Shown here: one piece after another, positions 57,141 to 64,000 of the stretch | How the letters are laid out: every line of letters begins with the position of its first letter | How positions within the stretch are numbered: position 1 is the stretch's first letter | Origin: Tsukamurella spumae | Lineage (GTDB): Bacteria; Actinomycetota; Actinomycetes; Mycobacteriales; Mycobacteriaceae | Assembly (NCBI RefSeq): GCF_012396015.1 | Contig: NZ_JAAXOQ010000021.1 | Coordinates: forward strand, 1-64,000 | Direction: 5' to 3' | Length of the DNA stretch: 64,000 bases | Notes under the pieces: model-generated | Databases searched by the model: none | What the model was told of the DNA's origin: nothing | What the model saw: only the letters and a program-made list of their open reading frames with translations | Position numbers and translations under genes: made by a program

Positions 57141-57838
57141 CTCCAGCCGACCTCGTCGCCGAGACGGTGGCCGCCGCGCGGGTCGTCGCGGCGCTGGGCA
57201 TCGTCGGCCCCTTCGGGCACGTGTCCGCGCGGATCGACGAGAAGCGGATCATCATCACCCCGGCGGCGCCACTCGCCTCCGCCACCCCGGACGAGCTGGT
57301 CACCGTCGAACTCGATGCCTCCGAGCTCCCGCCCCGCGCCCCGGGGGAGGCGTGGATCCACCTGGGCGTGTATCACTCCCGCGCGGACGTCGGCGGCATC
57401 TGCCGGGCGATTCCGGAGTCCTCCTTCGCCGCCGGCGCGGTGTACGACGCCCTGCGACCCGTCCACGGCCAGGCCGCGCTGCTCGGCCCGACGGTGCCCG
57501 TCCATCCGACCGCGCGCCTGGTGCGCGACCGGGAGGCGGGCGTCGCCGTCGCCGGCACGCTCGATCAGTCCGACGCGGTGGTGCTGCGCGGCAACGGCGC
57601 CGTCACCGTCGGCGCCTCGCCCGGGCTCGCCGTTGCCCGGATGCACCTGCTGGACACCGCGTGCCGAGTCCGACTCGCTGCCGGGAGGGACGCGCACGAG
57701 CTGGACGCGGACGAGATAGCCGCCTGGCGCGCCGCCGGACCGCCGCTGCTGCAGCGGCTGTGGAACTACCTCAACGAATACTCCGCCGCGCCCGCGGCGA
57801 TCGATCGAGCACACCAACCCGAGAGGACCCCGCAATGA
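57137..57838 (+). CDS. Class II aldolase/adducin family protein
   Basis: 233 residues from ATG at 57137. GIVGPFGHVSARIDEKRIII start and EAWIHLGVYHSRADVGGICR with conserved His/Asp residues; the usual H-x-H zinc pair is only partly evident. These proteins are aldolases, decarboxylases or adducin-like. Could substitute for the missing 4-hydroxy-2-oxovalerate aldolase, although that enzyme is of a different fold. Confidence 0.72.
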   Translation: MTPADLVAETVAAARVVAALGIVGPFGHVSARIDEKRIIITPAAPLASATPDELVTVELDASELPPRAPGEAWIHLGVYHSRADVGGICRAIPESSFAAGAVYDALRPVHGQAALLGPTVPVHPTARLVRDREAGVAVAGTLDQSDAVVLRGNGAVTVGASPGLAVARMHLLDTACRVRLAAGRDAHELDADEIAAWRAAGPPLLQRLWNYLNEYSAAPAAIDRAHQPERTPQ

Positions 57839-58743
57839 GCACCCCCCGTACCGATCCCGCCGCGACCGTGACCAAGCTCGGCTACGTCGGCTTCGAGACC
57901 CCCGACATCGACGCGATGGTCGACTACTACACCAAGAACCTGGATTTCGTGGTCGTGGACGCGGGGGCCGAGTACGCCTACCTCACCACGGGATCCGAGC
58001 ACCACAACGTGGTGCTGCAGAAGACCAGCGCGCCGCGCGGGCGGACCTTCGTCGGATGGCAGATCGAGGAGTCGCTCGACGACGCCGAGCGCCGCATGCG
58101 TGAGCGGGGCTACGAGACCGAGCGGCGGCGCGACATCGGCCCCGGCTCGCCCGACACCCTGATCCTCACCGAGCCCGGGACGCAGACGCCGCTGCACCTG
58201 TTCTCGGAGATCGATGCGGTGGAGGTGCCGCGCAGTTGGCTGCGGCCCACCAAGCTGGGTCACGTGGCGTCCTTCGTGCCGGACCTCGACAAGGCCCAGA
58301 GCTTCTACGAGGATCTGCTCGGCTTCCGCTGGTCGGACACCATCGGCGACTTCTTCGTGTTCATGCGCTGCGGACGCGATCACCACACGGCGAACTTCCT
58401 CAAGAGCTCATCGTTCAAGGACCTGCACCACATCGCCTACGAGGCCCGCGATCTCAATCACCTGCAGATGATGCTGGACTCACTGGCCTCGAACGAGTTC
58501 CGGCTCGAGTGGGGTCCCGGCCGGCACGGCGCCGGCCACAACGTCTTCACCTACCACAAGGACCCCGACGGCAACATGGTGGAGCTGTTCACGCAGCTCG
58601 ACCAGATCGCGGACGAGGACAAGGGCTACTTCGAGCCCCGGCCGTGGCACGAGGATTCGCCCCAGTACCCCAAGACCTGGGAGGTGGACGTCGCGGCCGC
58701 CAACAACTGGGGCCCGATCAACCCCGCGCTCATGGAGCACTGA
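57835..58743 (+). CDS. Extradiol ring-cleavage dioxygenase (VOC superfamily), second copy
   Basis: 302 residues from ATG at 57835, overlapping the aldolase stop. Iron ligands His in KLGHVASFVPDL (about 142), His in KDLHHIAYEARD (about 203), Glu in GNMVELFTQLDQ (about 251). A catechol 2,3-dioxygenase-like enzyme (VEVPRSWLRPTKLGHVASFV). Translated in series with the aldolase. Confidence 0.88.
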   Translation: MSTPRTDPAATVTKLGYVGFETPDIDAMVDYYTKNLDFVVVDAGAEYAYLTTGSEHHNVVLQKTSAPRGRTFVGWQIEESLDDAERRMRERGYETERRRDIGPGSPDTLILTEPGTQTPLHLFSEIDAVEVPRSWLRPTKLGHVASFVPDLDKAQSFYEDLLGFRWSDTIGDFFVFMRCGRDHHTANFLKSSSFKDLHHIAYEARDLNHLQMMLDSLASNEFRLEWGPGRHGAGHNVFTYHKDPDGNMVELFTQLDQIADEDKGYFEPRPWHEDSPQYPKTWEVDVAAANNWGPINPALMEH

Positions 58744-58773
58744 CCAACCCCCTTCCTCCGATCGGAGACCGAC

Positions 58774-59313
58774 ATGACCGACACCGCCTATCCCCCCTTG
58801 GAATCGATGGTGCGCGAGCTGTGGGACCGCCAGCAGATCGCCGATGTGATGCTCTCCTTCGGGCGGGCACTCGACACCCACGACTGGTCCCGGTACGCGA
58901 CCACTCTGACCGATCCGTTCGATGTCGACTTCTACGACCTCACCGGACTGCCCGCGGGCCGGACGACGCCCGAGCTGTGGGCCCGGTTCGCGGAGAACGC
59001 CCTCGGACCGCTGGTGGTGCTGCACCGGTACACCAACTTCCACATCGACCTGGCGCCCGATGGCGACCCCGACCACGCGCACGCCATCGTCTACCACGTC
59101 TCACGCCACCGGAAGCCGAACAAGTCCGGCGACGACCACTACACGCAGTACGGCTGGTACGACAACGACCTCGTCCGGACGCCCGAGGGCTGGCGGATCA
59201 ACCGCCTCAAGCACCAGTTCCAGTGGGCGGACGGAAATCCCAACCTGATCGACGGGAGCGACCCGGACTTCCAGAAGATGGCGGGAGAGATCTTCGGCAC
59301 GGACCCGCAATGA
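58774..59313 (+). CDS. NTF2/SnoaL-like protein, second copy
   Basis: 179 residues. LWDRQQIADVMLSFGRALDT at the N-terminus and DHYTQYGWYDNDLVRTPEGW near the end mark a SnoaL-like family member resembling the small subunit of ring-hydroxylating enzymes. GATCGGAGACCGAC upstream. Its stop overlaps the hydrolase start (ATGA). Confidence 0.75.
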   Translation: MTDTAYPPLESMVRELWDRQQIADVMLSFGRALDTHDWSRYATTLTDPFDVDFYDLTGLPAGRTTPELWARFAENALGPLVVLHRYTNFHIDLAPDGDPDHAHAIVYHVSRHRKPNKSGDDHYTQYGWYDNDLVRTPEGWRINRLKHQFQWADGNPNLIDGSDPDFQKMAGEIFGTDPQ

Positions 59314-60176
59314 GCGGGGACGCGTCCGCGCGCACCCACCACACCACCGTGGTGAACGGGATCCGCCTGCACTACGCCATGGCCGGCGCCGGCGAACCGG
59401 TCGTGCTCCTGCACGGGTGGCCGCAGAGCAGCAGGGAGTGGCACCGCGTGATGGCGGATCTGTCCGACACCTACCTGCTGATCGCACCGGACATGCGCGG
59501 CATGGGCTACTCGGGCAAGAACGCCACCGCCTACGACACCGACGCGGTGGCCTCCGACGTGCACGAGCTGATCACGGGCATGGGGATCGAATCGGTCAGG
59601 ATCGCCGGACACGACTGGGGTGGCGCTGTCGCCTACAGCTACGCCGCGAACTACCGCGACGAGGTGAGCGCGCTGGCGGTACTGGAGATGGCGCCGCCCG
59701 GGTTCGGCATCATGGAGGCCGCGATGACTCCCCAGCCGGGCGGGAATTTCCTCTGGCACATGGCCTTCCAGAGCGTCCCGGCGATCCCCGATCTGCTGCT
59801 CGCCGGCCACGAGGAGGAGTACCTGCGCTTCTTCTACAAGGAGTACGCGTACGCGCCCGACTCGGTGCCCGAGGAGCACATCGAGGCCTACGTGCGCGAT
59901 ATGACCGCTCCCGGCGCCCTGCACGCCGGGCTCGGCTACTACCGCGACTTCTTCACCAGCGCCGAGCAGAACATCGCGCACGCGCGCACGCCGCTGACGA
60001 TCCCGGTGACGGCGTGGGGCGGCTCGCACTGCCTGCGCGACGCGCCGAAGGCCTGCATGGATCAAGCCGCGGTATCCGTCACGGGCGGCATCATCGACGA
60101 CTGCGGGCACTGGGTGTGCGACGAGGCCCCGCACACCGTCGCGAAGATCCTCCGGGAGTTCTTCGCGACGGTGTAG
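59310..60176 (+). CDS. Alpha/beta hydrolase with Asp nucleophile (epoxide hydrolase/dehalogenase type)
   Basis: 288 residues from ATG at 59310. Oxyanion HGWPQSSREWH; nucleophile elbow AGHDWGGAVAYS has Asp in place of Ser; C-terminal His in DDCGHWVCDEAP. The Asp suggests an epoxide hydrolase or haloacid-type dehalogenase instead of a Ser-type meta-fission hydrolase. Confidence 0.82.
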   Translation: MSGDASARTHHTTVVNGIRLHYAMAGAGEPVVLLHGWPQSSREWHRVMADLSDTYLLIAPDMRGMGYSGKNATAYDTDAVASDVHELITGMGIESVRIAGHDWGGAVAYSYAANYRDEVSALAVLEMAPPGFGIMEAAMTPQPGGNFLWHMAFQSVPAIPDLLLAGHEEEYLRFFYKEYAYAPDSVPEEHIEAYVRDMTAPGALHAGLGYYRDFFTSAEQNIAHARTPLTIPVTAWGGSHCLRDAPKACMDQAAVSVTGGIIDDCGHWVCDEAPHTVAKILREFFATV

Positions 60177-60207
60177 CCGGGTCCGGCAGCGGGAGCGGCG
60201 TTCCCGC

Positions 60208-60660
60208 CTACCTGTGGATGGTCTTGCGCGGCTTGAGGGAGTGCGCGGGGCCGGTGGAATCCGGGGTGAGGTTCACGCTCCACGAGACGTCCGGGGTGAT
60301 GCGCATGTTCAGCGTCCCCGACCCGGCGGGCGCCTCGACCAGCTCGACGGTGCCGTAGATGCGGATGTAGCGCGGCGTCCAGCCGCCCTGCGTGATCAGA
60401 TCGTCGAAGAGCAGTGCCACCTTGTTGTTTCCACTCTGGATGTTGCGGGTGCGGCGGGTCCGCGTGGGGTCGAATCCGCCGATCCAGAAGTCCCGGCCGT
60501 CGAACTCGTACCCGGTGACCACCAGGTCCGGCTGGCCGTCCGAATCGACCGTGGCGACGCGCACCAGCGGTTGGGTGCGCATGTAGTCCAGTTCTTCAGG
60601 GGCGAACGATGCCACGATGTGACCTCCGGCGAGTCGGGATGGAAGATTCTGCGATTCCAC
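60208..60660 (-). CDS. PPOX-class F420/FMN-binding oxidoreductase
   Basis: 150 residues, split-barrel fold. EELDYMRTQPLVRVATVDSD start and FDPTRTRRTRNIQSGNNKVA, with the RTRNI/K binding loop of F420-type members. It probably reduces or oxidises a pathway intermediate. Convergent with the hydrolase gene. Confidence 0.82.
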   Translation of the reverse strand: MESQNLPSRLAGGHIVASFAPEELDYMRTQPLVRVATVDSDGQPDLVVTGYEFDGRDFWIGGFDPTRTRRTRNIQSGNNKVALLFDDLITQGGWTPRYIRIYGTVELVEAPAGSGTLNMRITPDVSWSVNLTPDSTGPAHSLKPRKTIHR

Positions 60661-60687
60661 AGGATAGTCGGCGCGGGCGCGACGCGA

Positions 60688-61455
60688 TCACAATTGCCCA
60701 CCGTCCACGCGCAGGGTGCTGCCGGTGACGTACGAGGCGTCGGGCGAGACCAGGAAGGCCACGGCGGCGGCGATCTCGTCGACCGACGCCATGCGGCCCA
60801 GAGCCGCGAAGGAGCGCATGAACTCCTCCGTACCGATCTTGCCGCGGAGCGCGGGATGCACGTACTCCGCCCCCACCTCGGCGGCCATGTCCGTCGACGT
60901 GCCACCCGGGGCGATCGCATTGATGCGGATCCCCAGATCCGCGAACTCGAGCGCGAGGTGCTGCACGATGGCCTCGACCGCGGCCTTACTGGCCGCGTAC
61001 AGGGTGTGCTGATAGACGGGGGTACGCGCGCTGGTCGACGAGGTCAGCACGATCGCCCCGCCGCGCGAGAGCTGCGTGCCCGCCGCTTGGGCCACGAGGA
61101 ACTGGGCGCGGGCGTTCGTGCGGAAGACCGCGTCGAAGTCGTCCGCGGTCACCTCGTGGAACGGACCGAAGTGCTCGATACCGGCGTTGCTGCACACGAT
61201 GTCGAGGTCCGCGACCTCGCGAGCCTCCGCGAACAGCCGCGTGATCTCCTCGGGTCGGCTGACGTCCGCCTGGATGACGAAGGCCTTGCGGCCCAGGCGC
61301 TCCACCTCCTGCGCGACGCTCTCCGCCGCCTCTCGGCCGCTGCGGTAGTTGACGATCACATCCGCTCCGTCGGCCGCGAGCCGCAGGGCGATCGCCCTCC
61401 CGATTCCGCGCCCGCCGCCGGTCACCAGTGCAGTCTTGCCATCCACGCTCATCAT
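60688..61455 (-). CDS. Short-chain dehydrogenase/reductase
   Basis: 255 residues. VTGGGRGIGRAIALRL (NAD binding), NAG in CSNAGIEHFG, Ser in VLTSSTSARTP, YxxxK in LYAASKAAVEA. An SDR of the cis-diol or 3-oxoacyl reductase type. Together with the MFS importer downstream in the minus group. Confidence 0.9.
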   Translation of the reverse strand: MMSVDGKTALVTGGGRGIGRAIALRLAADGADVIVNYRSGREAAESVAQEVERLGRKAFVIQADVSRPEEITRLFAEAREVADLDIVCSNAGIEHFGPFHEVTADDFDAVFRTNARAQFLVAQAAGTQLSRGGAIVLTSSTSARTPVYQHTLYAASKAAVEAIVQHLALEFADLGIRINAIAPGGTSTDMAAEVGAEYVHPALRGKIGTEEFMRSFAALGRMASVDEIAAAVAFLVSPDASYVTGSTLRVDGGQL

Positions 61456-61518
61456 TCGTCCTTCGTCCGAGTCAGATTCTCTTCGCCGACTACAACGCTC
61501 GTTCGCGCAACTAATTCC

Positions 61519-62778
61519 CTATGCCGCGATGGCCACCGGCGCCGAGCTCCGGGCGTTGCGCAGGATGACGAGCAACAGTGCGGCGGCGACCAGGGCGCTG
61601 GTTCCGAAGAAGATGAAGTTGCCGCTGGCACCGGCCCCGCCGGAGAGCAACCATCCGCCCATCTGCGGCGCCATCACGGCGCCGATCCGTCCGATGCCCA
61701 GCGTCCAGCCGAGTGCGGTCCCGCGCAGGGCCTCCGGGTACCGCGAGGCCACGGCCGCGATCACCAGGCACTGCGTGCCGTGCGTGCCGATGCCCGCGAT
61801 CACGATGATGAGGTAGATGACGCCGGTCGGCGGCTCGGTCAGTAGCAGGAGCAGTCCGATCCCGGCGAGGCCGGCGGTGACCACCCCGGTCCGGATCGGC
61901 CCGAACCGCACACCCGCCCATGCGGTCAGGAAGGAGCCTGCCACCGCGCCGAGATTCAGTGCGAGGGCGAAGGTCAACGCGCTCCCGAGATCGGCACCAC
62001 CGTCCTGCATCAGCTTGGGCAGCCAGGTGCCCAAGCCGTACCAGGCCAGGAGGGTCGCAACGGTGACGAGGGCGAACAGGATCGACGCCGTGCGGTACCG
62101 GGGACTGAGAACGGCGCGGAAGCCCTCCCCCACCTCGGATCCGGCCCCCGCGCGAGAACCGCGGACGGCGCGCTCGTCCTTGGGCAGGAAGCGCAGGCCC
62201 AGGGGCAGGAGCACGACGAGCGCCACCAGCGCGAACCAGAACATCGGCCGCCAGCCCCACGCCGGGATCACCTGCCGGCCCAGCAGGGCCGCCACGACGC
62301 CGCCGATGGGCGCTCCGGACATCATCAGCGTCGCGACGGCGGCCCGGACGCGGTCCGGAACCAGCTCCGCGGCGAGGGTGTTCGCCGTCGGAACGAGGCC
62401 GCCGAGGCCGAGCCCGGCGATCAGCCGCGTGATGCCGAACATGACCGGGCCGGTGGCCAGCGCGCAGAACACGGTGGCCACGGAGAACAGCGCTACGCAG
62501 CCGAGCACGGCACGCCGGCGGCCGATGGCGTCCGCGAGGCGTCCGGCGACCAGGGCGCCGAACATCATGCCCACGATGCACAGGCTGCCGAGCGTGCCGG
62601 CCGTGGACGAGCTGATCCCCCATTCGTCCTGCAGGCTGGAGATCACGTTGCCGTAGATGACGATGTCGTAGCCGTCGAAGACGACCATGAGCCAGCACAC
62701 GGACAGTGCGATGGCGGTAACCGGTGTGAGCCACCGGAATCCTGTGTCGGTGGCGGCGCTGAGGCGAGTATCGATCAT
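61519..62778 (-). CDS. MFS transporter, aromatic acid:H+ symporter (AAHS) type
   Basis: 419 residues, 12 membrane helices. FDGYDIVIYGNVISSLQDEW and ALVAGRLADAIGRRRAVLGC (loop 2-3 motif) are typical of AAHS members (PcaK/BenK type). It most likely imports the aromatic acid processed by the cluster. Confidence 0.87.
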   Translation of the reverse strand: MIDTRLSAATDTGFRWLTPVTAIALSVCWLMVVFDGYDIVIYGNVISSLQDEWGISSSTAGTLGSLCIVGMMFGALVAGRLADAIGRRRAVLGCVALFSVATVFCALATGPVMFGITRLIAGLGLGGLVPTANTLAAELVPDRVRAAVATLMMSGAPIGGVVAALLGRQVIPAWGWRPMFWFALVALVVLLPLGLRFLPKDERAVRGSRAGAGSEVGEGFRAVLSPRYRTASILFALVTVATLLAWYGLGTWLPKLMQDGGADLGSALTFALALNLGAVAGSFLTAWAGVRFGPIRTGVVTAGLAGIGLLLLLTEPPTGVIYLIIVIAGIGTHGTQCLVIAAVASRYPEALRGTALGWTLGIGRIGAVMAPQMGGWLLSGGAGASGNFIFFGTSALVAAALLLVILRNARSSAPVAIAA

Positions 62779-62849
62779 TCATCGACTGTGGGCGCCGTCA
62801 CAGGACCGCGGCAATGACCTTCCGCTGTGCAGAAAGACCGGTGACCGAG

Positions 62850-63671
62850 TCAGTGGGACGCGGAGAAGCCGTCCCGCGACGCCGAGGGGGTGAAGCAGGT
62901 CGCGTAGAAGTCCCGGCCGAACGGGGTGATCTCGATCCGGCGGCGCACCGTCTTGGCGTACCTGCCCGCCGCGCTGACCGCCTCGATGATCTGCGGCTGA
63001 ACCTGGAGCAGCTCGTACCGCCGCACCTCGACCTGCTCCTTCGAGAACCAGATCAGGCCCAGGCGGTGCAGGTTGCCGAGATACGCGGCGATGCGCTCGG
63101 GGTGCCTGCAGCCCGCAATCTCGGGGATCATCGACAGACCGGCGGCCACCGTCTCCGCGCCGACCCCGAACGGCCGGTTGGTGCGCACGTCGATGGCGGG
63201 CTGCGCACCGTCGTCGAACAGCAGCCGAAGGATCCGGGCCTCGTCGGGGCAGAGCTCCTGCAGGATGTGCGCGAACGCCGGATGGGGAGCCTGCGCCCCG
63301 GCCGGCTCGGCGGACTGGGCGAGCAGTCGATCGCCCGTGCGGCGCAGCTGCTCGGCGGTGGTGACGGGCTCGTCCTCACGCTCGTCGAGCTCGTCGACGA
63401 CCTCACCGTGGACGACGACGCGCGGCGCCACCTCGGTGGTCAGCGCGACGTCCACGAGATGGCCGGCCTCGCTGACGAACTGCTGCGTCAGCCGCTGCGC
63501 CGAGCCGCCGATCTCGCGGGTCACGTTGAACGCCGAGTTCGACACGCGCCCGAGCCGCCCGAGGAGGCCACCGCCGGACTCCCCCTCGCCGCGCACCGCC
63601 AGCTCGCGCACCTCGGCATCATCGGCGTTCCGCGCTGCGGTGGAACCGAACTCGTCACTCACGTCTGTCAC
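62850..63671 (-). CDS. DUF4393 (Abi-alpha-like) protein
   Basis: 273 residues from GTG at 63671, which overlaps the stop of the DUF445 gene; the ATG farther upstream is in the other gene. PDEARILRLLFDDGAQPAID and HPERIAAYLGNLHRLGLIWF are features of the DUF4393/Abi-alpha family. Cytoplasmic. An abortive-infection role is only suggested by the name. Confidence 0.72.
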   Translation of the reverse strand: MTDVSDEFGSTAARNADDAEVRELAVRGEGESGGGLLGRLGRVSNSAFNVTREIGGSAQRLTQQFVSEAGHLVDVALTTEVAPRVVVHGEVVDELDEREDEPVTTAEQLRRTGDRLLAQSAEPAGAQAPHPAFAHILQELCPDEARILRLLFDDGAQPAIDVRTNRPFGVGAETVAAGLSMIPEIAGCRHPERIAAYLGNLHRLGLIWFSKEQVEVRRYELLQVQPQIIEAVSAAGRYAKTVRRRIEITPFGRDFYATCFTPSASRDGFSASH

Positions 63672-64000
63672 ACCCCGAAGATCGCTAGATGAAGGAACCC
63701 GGCGAACGAGCCGAGCACCGCTCCGTGCAGGAACAATAGCCACTCGTCCTGCTTGATCGCCGACCGGAGCAGCTCACTGAGATCGTCCGGGCCGAGCTTG
63801 CTCATGCGCTCGATGACGAACTCGCGGACCTTGGTCTGCTGCTCGGCCACGAACTGCGGTTGGCTGACCGTCGCCTCGGCAACCTTGAGCGCCTCGGCAC
63901 CGACCAACTGCGGCACGCGGTCGTAGGTCTCACTCCCCACCGACAGTTTGACGAAGCCGCGCGCCCAGCCCGCGGCATTGTCGATCGACTCGCGCAGCAC
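63668..64000 (-). CDS. DUF445 family membrane protein, C-terminal part
   Basis: Visible 110 residues at the 3' end; the frame stays open at the window edge. LKVAEATVSQPQFVAEQQTK and a C-terminal hydrophobic segment (WLLFLHGAVLGSFAGFLHLA) match the DUF445 tail. It ends by overlapping the DUF4393 start. Confidence 0.75.
   Translation of the reverse strand: MLRESIDNAAGWARGFVKLSVGSETYDRVPQLVGAEALKVAEATVSQPQFVAEQQTKVREFVIERMSKLGPDDLSELLRSAIKQDEWLLFLHGAVLGSFAGFLHLAIFGV

Overview
The window is high-GC actinobacterial chromosome with a foreign element of about 22 kb inserted in it. The chromosomal order is partial RpfA-like tail, moaE, mogA, moaC, small protein, helicase-associated protein, XPB helicase, HNH endonuclease, and later a DapC-like aminotransferase. 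This resembles the Mycobacterium tuberculosis Rv0858c-Rv0867c neighbourhood. Together with F420-type enzymes, a 13E12/DUF222 HNH protein, DUF7373-type lipoproteins and leaderless-looking promoters (-10 hexamer, 6 nt, then ATG or GTG), it points to the order Mycobacteriales. Tsukamurella or Gordonia-like bacteria are a reasonable guess, but no rRNA or other taxonomic marker is present.

Layout. (1) 1-4826: molybdenum cofactor genes, helicase-associated protein and DUF6069 membrane protein. (2) 4827-27027: integrative element bounded by a 37-bp near-perfect repeat of the 5' end of the XPB helicase gene. It carries a tyrosine integrase, an excisionase-like protein, an XRE regulator, a replication-type ATPase with an iteron-like array beside it, a five-gene operon ending in a SpdB-like DUF2637 membrane protein, a resolvase with a res-like motif cluster, a Dam-type methylase, a toxin-antitoxin-like pair, two lipoproteins, and a five-gene operon of helical and low-complexity proteins that starts at a LexA-like box. 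I see no relaxase, no FtsK/TraB translocase and no phage structural gene. (3) 26991-32300: reconstituted XPB helicase, HNH endonuclease, MFS pump with TetR regulator. (4) 32315-37599: LysR regulator divergent from a biotin-dependent 5-oxoprolinase-type operon (pxpA, biotin carrier, biotin carboxylase, pxpB, pxpC). (5) 37624-48381: carotenoid-type oxidoreductase, DapC-like aminotransferase, AlkB, GntR/UTRA regulator, a run of F420/flavin enzymes including a luciferase-like/FAD-oxidase fusion, and an ABC exporter. (6) 48389-62778: an aromatic meta-cleavage gene cluster with two extradiol dioxygenases, the 4-oxalocrotonate branch (dehydrogenase, tautomerase, decarboxylase, hydratase), an FAH hydrolase, an OYE-type reductase, an FCD-type GntR regulator and an aromatic-acid-type MFS importer. 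(7) 62850-64000: DUF4393 and DUF445 proteins at the right edge.

How the parts work together. Integration split the helicase gene from its native promoter. The left junction keeps that promoter and a 13-codon stub, while the right junction supplies a new start codon, a ribosome binding site and probably a promoter, only 3 nt downstream of the integrase stop. A pair of matching tandem repeats sits about 87 bp from the core on both sides, as expected for integrase arm sites. In the catabolic cluster, one 13-bp motif occurs in opposite orientations in front of both operon groups and overlaps predicted -10 boxes, so the FCD/GntR protein at 55390-56151 probably represses the whole cluster. The initial substrate of that pathway is not apparent.
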